DNA of 64,000 nt from Autumnicola musiva (GTDB taxonomy: Bacteria > Bacteroidota > Bacteroidia > Flavobacteriales > Flavobacteriaceae). Below the pieces are notes generated by a model. That model was not told where the DNA came from and ran no database searches. It saw nothing but the letters and a program-made list of their open reading frames with translations. Each line of letters begins with the position of its first letter. The stretch's first letter is position 1. Location: NCBI RefSeq assembly GCF_031846585.1, contig NZ_JAVRHK010000003.1:62001-126000 (forward strand), in the 5' to 3' direction. The translations under genes and the position numbers were made by a program. Of this stretch, positions 24,797 through 33,120 are shown one piece after another.

Positions 24797-26014
24797 TCAG
24801 CTTTTGAATAGAATTATCCAACGATTTCCGGCGCTTTGTATCTGGTAGTTTTGGCCGCCTTTTATAGTTGTAATCTGGGTATTGGTAGCAATATCAAGCA
24901 AATTATCGCTTCCTGAAAAAATGAGGTTCTTAGTGCCGGTTGCCGGCCAGCCTACAAGCGTGATTATTCTGCCTTTATTATCCGAAGCTTTCGGAATAAT
25001 CAATCCGCTAACCTGATTATTGATCCTAAGAGTGCCCACCTCTTCTCCTATTACATAATCTCCCGTTAACGCTTCCGTAGAAATATAATTTACTGTTCCG
25101 GGATGTTTCCAGCTAACTTTACCAACCTTATCGGTTACCAGCACCTGATTTTCTGAACCGCGGCTATCAGGAAGCACATATTCTACGTCAGGCGTGGCTC
25201 CAATACCTACTCTTCCTGCAAAATATCCCGCAAATACATTTGAATTGCTGTCACCGGAAGCTGCACTGTAGATCCCATAAATATCACCAACCCCCTGTAC
25301 AGAACCTATTTCTGAATAAATACCGTAGTTTTTACTTCTTGCACCAAATGTGCGCCCAACACGGTTAAAAATTCCATAGATATCATTAGTGCCGTTATTT
25401 TGATAAGCTTCATTAAAAATTCCGTAATGAATTCCGGTTCCATTTCCCCCTACATTGGTTTTTATGCCGTACTTAGTCCCGTTTGTGGCGCTGCGATTGT
25501 CATTCACAATTCCATAAGTGGTAAGATTATCGCTAGCCGAATTGTTATTATCTACCTCCAGGGTTTTCTTGATATTCAGGTCTTTTCCTGCCGGAATAGC
25601 AATTTGAAGTTTGGAGGTAATCAGATCAGTCCCTATTCCCACATTGCCTTCCCGGTAAGCGACATCTGTAATATTATTGGGACTCATACTTGTGCCGGGT
25701 TTATAAAAATTGGAAGATGCAGAATTTGCCGCCATAGCTTTCCAATTATTCTCGGAAGCTAACCAGTAATAAAAACCGGAGGTGAAACCATTGACGTCTT
25801 TCGACAGGAAAACCAACATTCCGTTTTGCTCTGTTCCGGGATTGGTTAAAGGAAATTTTTCAATTCTGGGAATAAGGATTCCGTCAATTTGTGCAGGATT
25901 AGCTTTATCTGCAGCTACAATATCCAATTGTGCTCTGGGATTTGTAGTGCCAATGCCAACCTGTGCCTGGAGCAAAAGTGGAAAAAATAAAAATGTAAAT
26001 ATGACAGATTTCAT
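24797..26014 (-). CDS. Secreted fibre-like protein with YGI repeats
   Basis: Protein of 405 residues with a signal peptide (MKSVIFTFLFFPLLLQAQ) followed by VGIGTTNPRAQLDI, a start shared by many surface proteins of Bacteroidota. Residues about 160-275 hold six YGI units spaced roughly 15-18 residues apart (YGIVNDN, YGIKTNV, YGIFNEA, YGIFNRV, YGIYSEI, YGIYSAA), a repeat suggesting a beta-helical or trimeric tail-fibre-like stalk. The C-terminal part is beta-rich with IPKASDNKGRIITLVGWPA. There is no recognisable type IX sorting domain. A role in adhesion is a guess; I do not know its function. Confidence 0.75.
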   Translation of the reverse strand: MKSVIFTFLFFPLLLQAQVGIGTTNPRAQLDIVAADKANPAQIDGILIPRIEKFPLTNPGTEQNGMLVFLSKDVNGFTSGFYYWLASENNWKAMAANSASSNFYKPGTSMSPNNITDVAYREGNVGIGTDLITSKLQIAIPAGKDLNIKKTLEVDNNNSASDNLTTYGIVNDNRSATNGTKYGIKTNVGGNGTGIHYGIFNEAYQNNGTNDIYGIFNRVGRTFGARSKNYGIYSEIGSVQGVGDIYGIYSAASGDSNSNVFAGYFAGRVGIGATPDVEYVLPDSRGSENQVLVTDKVGKVSWKHPGTVNYISTEALTGDYVIGEEVGTLRINNQVSGLIIPKASDNKGRIITLVGWPATGTKNLIFSGSDNLLDIATNTQITTIKGGQNYQIQSAGNRWIILFKS

Positions 26015-26111
26015 AAGTGATGATCAAACCATTCACTTTAGGTCATAGGTAGTCTGGGATAAAACTAATGTAATTTAATTAATTGAAATTAAGAGGATTA
26101 TATTAAATTTT

Positions 26112-28115
26112 TTACGCCTTATCCTTAACCTTTTCCTGTAGCATTTTTATTTCATCTCTAAGCCTTGCAGCTTCCATAAAATCCAGTTCTTTTGCTGCTG
26201 TTTCCATAGTTTTTCTTTTTTCACGAATAGCTTTTTCCAGCTGTCCTTTGCTGAAGTATTCCACTTCTTCTTCTGCAGCTTTTAATGTTTGAGGACGCTC
26301 ATGGTCATAAACATCCAGTTTTTGTTTTACCAGTACACTGTCCAGTTTTTTGACCAGTGGGGTAGGAGTGATATTGTTCTCTTCATTATGAGCTATTTGC
26401 TTTTGCCGACGATATTCTGTTTCGTCTATGGTTTTTTGCATACTGTCGGTAATTTTATCGGCATATAAAATCGCTTTACCTTCCACGTGCCTTGCGGCCC
26501 TTCCAATAGTTTGGGTTAAGGAACGATTGCTCCTCAGGAATCCTTCCTTATCGGCATCAATAATTGCTACCAGTGAAACTTCAGGTAAATCAAGTCCTTC
26601 TCTTAAAAGATTTACACCAATCAGCACATCAAACAAGCCTTTTCTAAGATCCTGCATGATTTCAACGCGTTCAAGAGTATCTACATCAGAATGTATATAT
26701 CTGCACCTAATATCTATTCTGGTGAGGTATTTTGTTAATTCCTCGGCCATTCTTTTGGTAAGCGTGGTAACCAGGATACGTTCATCTTTTTCTATTCTTA
26801 CCTGAATTTGCTCAATAAGATCATCAATCTGGTTCTTGCTTGGGCGCACTTCAATAACAGGATCAAGTAAGCCGGTAGGACGAATAACCTGTTCCACATA
26901 TACCCCTTCACTATTCTGAAGTTCATAATCGGCAGGGGTAGCACTTACATAGATCACCTGGTTTTGCAGGGCTTCAAATTCCTCAAATTTGAGCGGACGG
27001 TTATCCATGGCTGCAGGTAAACGAAAACCGTAGTCCACAAGTGTTTCTTTTCGTGATCTGTCACCACCGTACATGGCGTGCACCTGCGGAATGGTAACGT
27101 GGCTTTCGTCAACTATCATCAGGTAATCATCAGGAAAGTAATCCAGTAGGCAGAAAGGCCTGGTACCAGGTTTTCTGCCGTCCAGATAACGGGAATAATT
27201 TTCAATTCCGGAGCAATAACCAAGTTCCCGGATCATTTCAAGGTCAAAATTGGTTCTTTCATCCAACCGTTTAGCCTCGAGATGCTTGCCAATATCCCTG
27301 AAATAATCTACTTGTTTAACCAGGTCATCCTGAATATTTCTTATCGCTCCCTGAAGTACATCGGGAGAAGTAACAAACATATTAGCCGGATAAATATTCA
27401 GGCGGTCATATTTCTCGATTACATCATTGGTTCCGGGATCAAAAGCTTCAATTTCTTCAATTTCATCTCCAAAAAAATGAATTCTGAAGGCATTATCAGC
27501 ATAACTAGGAAAAATATCCACGGTGTCACCTTTAATTCTGAAATTCCCGTGGGTGAATTCAGCCTCTGTCCTGGAATAAAGGCTTTGCACCAGTTTATGC
27601 AGTAATTTTGTACGGGAAATATTCATATCCCTTTCTATAGAAACAACATTTTTTTTGAATTCCACCGGATTACCAATACCATAAAGACAGGAAACCGAAG
27701 CAACAACCAATACATCCCGGCGGCCACTAAGAAGGGAAGAAGTGGTGCTTAATCTAAGTTTTTCAATCTCTTCGTTTATAGATAAATCTTTTTCTATATA
27801 TGTTCCTGAAGTGGGAATAAAAGCCTCCGGTTGATAATAGTCATAATAACTCACAAAATATTCCACGGCATTATCAGGAAAAAAATGCTTGAATTCAGAG
27901 TACAGTTGTGCCGCCAGTGTTTTATTATGTGCCAGCACCAAAGTTGGTTTTTGTACTTCCTGTATAACATTTGCAACGGAAAAAGTTTTCCCGGATCCGG
28001 TTACTCCCAATAAAGTCTGGTATTGGTCATGTCTCTGGATTCCTTTTACCAGCTGATTTATTGCCTGTGGCTGGTCCCCGGTAGGTTTATATTCAGATTC
28101 AATTTTGAATTTCAT
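26112..28115 (-). CDS. uvrB: UvrABC system protein B
   Basis: DNA helicase-like damage-verification subunit of nucleotide excision repair. Key motifs: LLGVTGSGKTFSVANVIQ (Walker A, about residue 35), the beta-hairpin region around FVSYYDYYQPEAFIP, MIVDESHVTIPQ (DEAH-like box), and the C-terminal UVR coiled coil KELDFMEAARLRDEIKMLQ that binds UvrC. The frame is open to 28139, but the family start MKFKIESEYKP corresponds to the ATG at 28115, giving 667 residues. A minus-strand TATTTTTG box at 28137-28144 lies inside the extended frame and supports the shorter start. Confidence 0.95.
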   Translation of the reverse strand: MKFKIESEYKPTGDQPQAINQLVKGIQRHDQYQTLLGVTGSGKTFSVANVIQEVQKPTLVLAHNKTLAAQLYSEFKHFFPDNAVEYFVSYYDYYQPEAFIPTSGTYIEKDLSINEEIEKLRLSTTSSLLSGRRDVLVVASVSCLYGIGNPVEFKKNVVSIERDMNISRTKLLHKLVQSLYSRTEAEFTHGNFRIKGDTVDIFPSYADNAFRIHFFGDEIEEIEAFDPGTNDVIEKYDRLNIYPANMFVTSPDVLQGAIRNIQDDLVKQVDYFRDIGKHLEAKRLDERTNFDLEMIRELGYCSGIENYSRYLDGRKPGTRPFCLLDYFPDDYLMIVDESHVTIPQVHAMYGGDRSRKETLVDYGFRLPAAMDNRPLKFEEFEALQNQVIYVSATPADYELQNSEGVYVEQVIRPTGLLDPVIEVRPSKNQIDDLIEQIQVRIEKDERILVTTLTKRMAEELTKYLTRIDIRCRYIHSDVDTLERVEIMQDLRKGLFDVLIGVNLLREGLDLPEVSLVAIIDADKEGFLRSNRSLTQTIGRAARHVEGKAILYADKITDSMQKTIDETEYRRQKQIAHNEENNITPTPLVKKLDSVLVKQKLDVYDHERPQTLKAAEEEVEYFSKGQLEKAIREKRKTMETAAKELDFMEAARLRDEIKMLQEKVKDKA

Positions 28116-28136
28116 AGTTTCTTTTTCTAAGCCCCA

Positions 28137-28144
28137 CAAAAATA
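28137..28144 (-). promoter_or_regulatory. Candidate -7 box for uvrB
   Basis: On the minus strand this reads TATTTTTG, an exact TAnnTTTG. A start near 28130 gives a leader of about 15 nt to the ATG at 28115. No -33 TTG was found at the usual distance. Confidence 0.4.
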
Positions 28145-28177
28145 AGCAATTCTAATGCTTATTAAAACTGTAGAAGC

Positions 28178-28327
28178 TCAGTTTGCCCTTTTAAGACTGA
28201 AATGGCCTCTAATTTCCCTTCCGTTTATAAAGCTTATAGTGAACCAGTAATCATCAGAGGGCATAGGATTGCCGTTGAAGTTGCCGTTCTAAACCTTGCC
28301 ATAAATATCAAAGAGAATGTTTAACAT
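28178..28327 (-). pseudogene. Relic of a T9SS type-B (CHU_C) sorting domain
   Basis: On the minus strand, from 28327: MLNILFDIYGKV, then a TAG (28291-28289), then NGNFNGNPMPSDDYWFTISF and a final part with NGREIRGHFSLKR, ending at a TGA at 28178. This is the end of a gliding-motility-associated C-terminal domain, normally of the form I-FDRYGK...GWDGTYNGxPxPxDDYWF...GRxxxGHFxLKR. About ten residues are missing after GKV, and the stop probably replaces the Trp of the WDG/WNG motif. No upstream body of the protein remains, so this is the tail of a lost secreted protein. The rest of 28116-28418 holds only a short hairpin at 28371-28389. Confidence 0.8.
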
Positions 28328-28370
28328 ACAAGCAGCAAGTAATTTTTCAATTCGGTGAAAATGTTTTAAC

Positions 28371-28389
28371 GCCCGATAAAAAATCGGGC
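28371..28389 (-). terminator. Short hairpin after ABC-2 permease gene
   Basis: GCCCGAT (28371-28377) pairs with ATCGGGC (28383-28389) around an A5 loop. It lies 30 bp past the end of the minus-strand permease gene. The T run on the minus strand is in the loop, not after the stem, so the terminator call is weak. Confidence 0.35.
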
Positions 28390-28418
28390 ATAATTGCTGC
28401 AGCAGTAATAGTGGGAAA

Positions 28419-29255
28419 TTATAAATCCCTCTTTTTAAGCAACCAGTAAGAAAGATAAACAAATACAAGAGTCCAAACGATTACAATAACAAGCTGGTAC
28501 CAGTGTATGCCGTAATCCTTTTCAAAGCCGTAACCCGTTTGGTTTGCGGCAGCCTGAAATGCATTTAGCCTGGTAAATGGTTCTTTTATTAAATTGCCTA
28601 TACTTTCCAGCGGGAAAAATCTTGTAATCTGATCTGCGGTATCGCTGTCGCGGAAAATTTTCCACTTAAGAATTCCATAAACTATACTTTCCAGTATCCA
28701 CCAGATAAAAAGAAAGCCCAGTGCGAAAGCAGAGCGCTTTACAAGAATTCCCAGAAACATGCAAAAAGCGAAGAATGCCGTTAATTTTATAAAGTATCCT
28801 ATTAAATACTCCATATCTGAAAAGATGATGGATAATTCGGTAAAATCTGAAAAAGAAAGCCCCAGCAACAGGGAGACTATAAACAGAAATACCGTTGAAA
28901 CTGCCGAAAATACAAGAACTGTTAGAAATTTAGAAAGTACAAATTCCTTCTTGCTCAGCCCGTCAATCAGATTTTGTTTTAGAGTGCGGTTACTGTATTC
29001 GTTGGACATCATGGAAACAATTACGATGGCAAGGAATAATTTTAACAGGGCAGCAATGTAACTGTTGAAATGCCAGATGTAGGGAAAATTAAATATGCCC
29101 TGATCTGCCACCCGAAACTGAATATCTCCAAAATTAAATTCAATGGAAGCGATTAGTGCAATAAAAGTGATAAGAATGAAGTAGGTGAGGGTAAGGATTT
29201 TTGCAGACCTACTGTAACGCAATTTATGAAATTCTATATTCAGGAGTCGTAACAT
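28419..29255 (-). CDS. ABC-2 type transporter permease
   Basis: Membrane protein of 278 residues with six hydrophobic segments. The N terminus, NIEFHKLRYSRSAKILTLTY, is the usual cytoplasmic lead into the first helix of ABC-2 permeases, and NEYSNRTLKQNLIDGLSKKEF is the coupling-helix region seen in BcrB/NosY-like proteins. Its gene overlaps the ATPase gene by 1 bp, so the two form one transporter. The substrate is unknown; related pairs act in drug, lantibiotic or lipid export. Confidence 0.87.
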   Translation of the reverse strand: MLRLLNIEFHKLRYSRSAKILTLTYFILITFIALIASIEFNFGDIQFRVADQGIFNFPYIWHFNSYIAALLKLFLAIVIVSMMSNEYSNRTLKQNLIDGLSKKEFVLSKFLTVLVFSAVSTVFLFIVSLLLGLSFSDFTELSIIFSDMEYLIGYFIKLTAFFAFCMFLGILVKRSAFALGFLFIWWILESIVYGILKWKIFRDSDTADQITRFFPLESIGNLIKEPFTRLNAFQAAANQTGYGFEKDYGIHWYQLVIVIVWTLVFVYLSYWLLKKRDL

Positions 29256-30160
29256 CAGGCTTTATTTGTTTGGTTAGTTAATTGCAGGAATTGTTCTTCC
29301 AGGCTTTCTTTCCTTTTTACCAGATAGGATAAAAAGAGTCCTTTTTCAAACAAATATTTATTGATTTCTTCGGCATCTACAGGCTCTTTTAAAATTGCAG
29401 TCACACAATCATCTTTAGTTGATACCTTGCCGATTTTTGGATGAGCCTTCAGTAGTTCAGAAAGTTGGGCAGTGTCTTTTGCTCTCATTTCAAGGAATCC
29501 GTGGCTGGCGTTTATACCATCCACAGGGCCGGTGTAAAGCTTTACTCCTTTTCTGATAATAACTACATGAGAACAAACTTTCTCTACTTCATCCAGAAGG
29601 TGGGATGCCAAAAGGATGGTAGTGCCCATGGAAGCAATTTTCCTTATAATTTCCCTTATCTGGTGAATTCCCTGCGGATCCAGACCATTAGTGGGTTCAT
29701 CCAGAATAAGAATTTCAGGATCGTTAAGAAGGGCAGAAGCAATTGCCAACCGCTGCTTCATTCCCAGGGAAAAGGTGCGGAATTTACTGTTTTTTCTATC
29801 CAGTAGGCCTACTATCTCAAGCTTTTCATCAATTTTTGAGCTGGATATATCTTTTATCTTACATACAAGCTTCAGGTTTTGTGTAGCCGTCATATAAGGA
29901 TAAAAATTAGGGTGTTCAATAATAGCCCCCACCTTTTTAAGCGCTTCGTGTGTAGATTCTTTTCCGTTGAACCAGGCAAAATCGCCGCTGGTTTTATTTA
30001 CCACGTTAAGAACCATGCCGAGGGTTGTGGATTTTCCACTTCCGTTAGGTCCTAAAATACCATATATGTTGCCTTTTTCTATGGTAAAAGATAAATTATT
30101 TACCGCAGTGAGGGAACCATACTTTTTGGTAAGGTTGTTTATACTGAGAATTGTTTCCAA
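29255..30160 (-). CDS. ABC transporter ATP-binding protein (BcrA-like)
   Basis: Nucleotide-binding protein of 301 residues. Walker A is GPNGSGKSTTLGM (about residue 38), the signature is FSLGMKQRLAIASALL, Walker B is EILILDEPTNGLDP and the switch His is in LLASHLLDEVEKVC. A C-terminal extension of about 80 residues follows, as in BcrA/CcmA-like ATPases. It works with the permease encoded next. The gene diverges from the conserved hypothetical gene; only 21-108 bp separate them depending on the start used there. Confidence 0.9.
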   Translation of the reverse strand: METILSINNLTKKYGSLTAVNNLSFTIEKGNIYGILGPNGSGKSTTLGMVLNVVNKTSGDFAWFNGKESTHEALKKVGAIIEHPNFYPYMTATQNLKLVCKIKDISSSKIDEKLEIVGLLDRKNSKFRTFSLGMKQRLAIASALLNDPEILILDEPTNGLDPQGIHQIREIIRKIASMGTTILLASHLLDEVEKVCSHVVIIRKGVKLYTGPVDGINASHGFLEMRAKDTAQLSELLKAHPKIGKVSTKDDCVTAILKEPVDAEEINKYLFEKGLFLSYLVKRKESLEEQFLQLTNQTNKA

Positions 30161-30201
30161 AATTGAAGAAATGTTTTAAATATGACGACTAAAGCACTTC
30201 T

Positions 30202-30236
30202 TTGTTACAATTTTAGCCCCAGAAACTGTATTTTTG
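30202..30236 (+). promoter_or_regulatory. Candidate promoter inside the extended frame of the next gene
   Basis: TTG at 30202-30204 and TATTTTTG (exact TAnnTTTG) at 30229-30236, 24 bp apart, slightly longer than the usual spacer. A start near 30243 would leave the ATGs at 30254 and 30269 downstream but not that at 30182, which supports a shorter protein. Confidence 0.45.
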
Positions 30237-30253
30237 GGCAAAACCGAAAGAAA

Positions 30254-31318
30254 ATGCAGCAGAAATTAATGTCGAAGAAGAAACCTTCGTTTCCTATAAA
30301 TGAACGCTTCAACAGGTATCTGGCCAAATATAACCGTAATACAATGATTCCTGTTTTCTATGATGATTTACTTCGATTTTCAGGTTCTATTGTGGTTTAT
30401 GATCAGCATGAAGAAGATACATTTTGGGTGCGCTGTTATTATTCCGATAGTGAACGTATGGAAATTGATAATAGCCTGAAAAAAGTTTATACCATTTTAC
30501 ATTCAGATGGAAGTGATGACTCCCTGGAATTTCTTAATATCGATGCGATTGATTACTGTACGTTTGGAAATTCAAAGCCTTTCCGGGTAAAGGTGCGGAA
30601 TATCCTGAATGACAGTTTCACCTACTTTTATGTAAAAAAAGCTGATGCTTCCCGTGTATACGGGCTTGAATTTGAGCATCTGCTTTCCCCGCACCGTATT
30701 AATTTTTTAGTATATAAAGACACTTTAATTGAGGAACATATTGCAGGCATACCCGGAGATGTTTTTATAGATGATCACCTGCCCACTTGTGATAACCGGG
30801 CTCAAACACAAATTGCCAAACAGTTTGTAAAATTTAACGAACGTTGTACTGTGCGTTTATTGGGAGATATGCGTTCTTATAATTACGTGGTGATTCCTAC
30901 CCATGATTTTGATCATGTGGAATACCAGATAAGAGCTATAGACTTTGATCAGCAGTGTTTTGAAGGGGATTTAAAGGTGTATCGACCACAGTTCTTTAAA
31001 GAAAATTACAACATGGTAAAGCTGGTTTCAGAGAAACTTCAGGAATCATCCATTGAGCAATACCGGAAGGAAGAAAGATCTTTGTTGGCCAAGCGTATTA
31101 TCAATACTAAGAGCAGGTATAAAGAATTGATAAGGTGTATGATTAATGATAATGTTTCAACTGGGGATAATGTGAAAAAATTAAGGCAGGATCTTTATAA
31201 ATATACTGCCGATATGAAATTTAAAAGAGCCAGTACCATGGGACAGATTTTAAGAACCGCCCTGGATTTTGTGAAGCGGAATTACGAAGATATAAATATG
31301 AAAAGACTGTTGAGCTGA
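30254..31318 (+). CDS. Conserved hypothetical protein, function unknown
   Basis: Soluble protein of about 354 residues that I recognise only as a type of conserved flavobacterial hypothetical. There is no signal peptide or membrane segment. It has a beta-rich central part (FTYFYVKKADASRVYGLEFE, VRLLGDMRSYNYVVIPTHDF, HVEYQIRAIDFDQQCFEGD) and a helical, basic C-terminal third (ERSLLAKRIINTKSRYKEL). The QIRAIDFDQQ segment recalls active-site strands of kinase-like folds, but no full motif set is visible. The frame extends to an ATG at 30182; the promoter-like sequence at 30202-30236 favours the ATG at 30254 or 30269. Confidence 0.7.
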   Translation: MQQKLMSKKKPSFPINERFNRYLAKYNRNTMIPVFYDDLLRFSGSIVVYDQHEEDTFWVRCYYSDSERMEIDNSLKKVYTILHSDGSDDSLEFLNIDAIDYCTFGNSKPFRVKVRNILNDSFTYFYVKKADASRVYGLEFEHLLSPHRINFLVYKDTLIEEHIAGIPGDVFIDDHLPTCDNRAQTQIAKQFVKFNERCTVRLLGDMRSYNYVVIPTHDFDHVEYQIRAIDFDQQCFEGDLKVYRPQFFKENYNMVKLVSEKLQESSIEQYRKEERSLLAKRIINTKSRYKELIRCMINDNVSTGDNVKKLRQDLYKYTADMKFKRASTMGQILRTALDFVKRNYEDINMKRLLS

Positions 31319-31359
31319 TTTATTAGTAGCTAATCATTAAAAGAATTTGTGGAAAAACA

Positions 31360-31404
31360 ACCACCACGGCCTTCGCCCACCTCTCCTAAAATAAGGAGGA
31401 GAGC
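31360..31404. repeat. GC-richer hairpin element between convergent genes
   Basis: A short GC-rich stretch (CCACCACGGCCTTCGCCCAC) followed by CTCTCCT (31381-31387) pairing with AGGAGAG (31397-31403). It contrasts with the surrounding AT-rich DNA and looks like the REP-like intergenic elements I associate with Bacteroidota genomes. Only one copy is in the window, so repeat status is unproven; it may also act as a terminator between the convergent genes ending at 31318 and 31494. Confidence 0.3.
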
Positions 31405-31493
31405 TATTATCTCATTTTTAAATCATGGATTTTGAATTAAAACCCACAACCGATAATTTTTTTCAACTCTGTACTTTTCAATCTTAACTAAAA

Positions 31494-32552
31494 TCAGCTT
31501 TTCTCCTCCTTATTAAAGTAAACCAGGTAATAATACATCTGCTTTTCTTCGTCCCATCCTTTTTCCACAAATTTTTCAGCAGATTCTGCATTTACAAAAT
31601 CCAGTTTTATCTGGATATTGGTGTCCAGGTTTATCACATTTTTTATCTTCTTCCTGGCTGCTGTAACCGCAGTATTTGCTATAGGAAAGTCTGATAAATC
31701 TTCAATTTTGTACTTCGGTGCTTTTTCAACCTTATAATTCTGAAATTCCGGCACCAGCTGCGGATTGTCTATTACAGAATTAAGGAAATTGCTTTCTTCA
31801 AATTTGTCATTTTTTGCAAAGTAATCCATGCTTCTGTTCATGAACATAACTTCTTCCTTTTTATCTTCCGCAGGTAAAACCACGTCCTTTGCGAAATTTT
31901 TACAGAAGTTGAGGTAGTTTTTGGTGTTGTAATTTTCATCAGCCAAAACATCTACACCCAGAAAATTTTCCAGCCAGTATTTGGTATCATAACGGTTGGA
32001 ATCTACCGAAAGGATCTTGTAACCTTCAGCCCTGTTTTTATTGAAAATAAGCGCACCTTTATCAAGTTTATTAAGGTTAATCCCTTGCTGCACGATCATA
32101 TCCAACACGCTTCCTTTTTCTTCAAACTGAAGGAAATCGTGCTTTAACTCAGATTTAAAAATGCCAATAGCCGTCATTTTTTCATTATCCAGCTGCATAT
32201 TTTCAAAATAAACCACATAAACTTCCCCGCTTTTTATATGTGGGTGAGAGGATTGTTCAAACAGCAGCGTGCTTATTTTTTTTGAAACTTCATGAATTTG
32301 GTCCGGATTATCAAAAGCGGCATTGGCAAGATTATAAAGTTCATTAAACTCCAAATCAGCTTCATGGGCAAAATGATAATAGTTTTCTTCCTTTTCACGA
32401 AAGGGTTTCAGGAAAAACTCCTTGATAAGAGGTTTAATTTCATCTTCCAGGTTATAAGGATTGGCAGAGAGAAAAATTCCTTCATTCCTGCTCTTGTTCC
32501 CTACGCGGTGAATGGAAAGCGATTCAATTTGGGCATTAAAAAGGTTGATCAT
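31494..32552 (-). CDS. 37-kDa nucleoid-associated protein (NdpA/YejK family)
   Basis: Protein of 352 residues, close to the family's usual size. The N terminus, FNAQIESLSIHRVGNKSRNEG, and the central GEVYVVYFENMQLDNEKMTAIGIFK are typical of NdpA/YejK-like proteins, which bind DNA and copurify with the nucleoid. A further family segment is NRAEGYKILSVDSNRYDTKYW. It lies 56 bp after the pRiA4b-type gene on the same strand. The precise role in DNA organisation is not known for Bacteroidota. Confidence 0.85.
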   Translation of the reverse strand: MINLFNAQIESLSIHRVGNKSRNEGIFLSANPYNLEDEIKPLIKEFFLKPFREKEENYYHFAHEADLEFNELYNLANAAFDNPDQIHEVSKKISTLLFEQSSHPHIKSGEVYVVYFENMQLDNEKMTAIGIFKSELKHDFLQFEEKGSVLDMIVQQGINLNKLDKGALIFNKNRAEGYKILSVDSNRYDTKYWLENFLGVDVLADENYNTKNYLNFCKNFAKDVVLPAEDKKEEVMFMNRSMDYFAKNDKFEESNFLNSVIDNPQLVPEFQNYKVEKAPKYKIEDLSDFPIANTAVTAARKKIKNVINLDTNIQIKLDFVNAESAEKFVEKGWDEEKQMYYYLVYFNKEEKS

Positions 32553-32608
32553 CTAATTTTAAAAATGATAAAGATGTTAGAAATAGGTACAATTAAGATT
32601 AAGCCGAA

Positions 32609-33109
32609 TTAATTCCAGTTTTCATCAAAAGAAAGATTATCATAATCATCAATGTCAAAATCATCATCAAATTCGGCACTTCCTTCTTCCTCTTCAGCTA
32701 TAAACTCTTTTTCAGGCGCATTGGCAGGAATCTGGCCATGTACAAACATGAGATTTGGATAATCTATGGTGTCTTCCGGTTCGGCAATTTCAGCAAGCTC
32801 TACTAAAAAGGTCCACATATTCAGGAAATCATAAACATAAATCATCCTTGTGTTATCTTCTGATAGTATGCTATCCAGGCTGGTTTCATTCATAAGACGT
32901 ACTTCCCCGCCCATATCAAACTGTGAAAATTCCTCTCCCTGATTCCAATTTTCATCACTGGTATAAAAAGAAGCCATTTCTGTCCCGTCAAAACCAAATG
33001 ACTGTACAATAGTATTGTGAAGGTCTTCCAGGGTGCTATCCTGTAACAGCTCAATATCTCTAAACACGTCTTCCTCTGTATCCAGAATCACTCTAAATCT
33101 ATAAACCAT
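32609..33109 (-). CDS. Plasmid pRiA4b ORF-3-like protein
   Basis: Acidic protein of 166 residues. The N-terminal 90 residues (YRFRVILDTEEDVFRDIELL, then STLEDLHNTIVQSFGFDG) match the pRiA4b ORF-3 fold, a small alpha/beta domain found in many bacteria. The C terminus is a run of Asp/Glu (EEEEGSAEFDDDFDIDDYD) that is probably disordered. The gene starts 11 bp after the end of the heme A synthase gene and may be cotranscribed with it. No function is established. Confidence 0.82.
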   Translation of the reverse strand: MVYRFRVILDTEEDVFRDIELLQDSTLEDLHNTIVQSFGFDGTEMASFYTSDENWNQGEEFSQFDMGGEVRLMNETSLDSILSEDNTRMIYVYDFLNMWTFLVELAEIAEPEDTIDYPNLMFVHGQIPANAPEKEFIAEEEEGSAEFDDDFDIDDYDNLSFDENWN

Positions 33110-33120
33110 AGCTGTAAATT

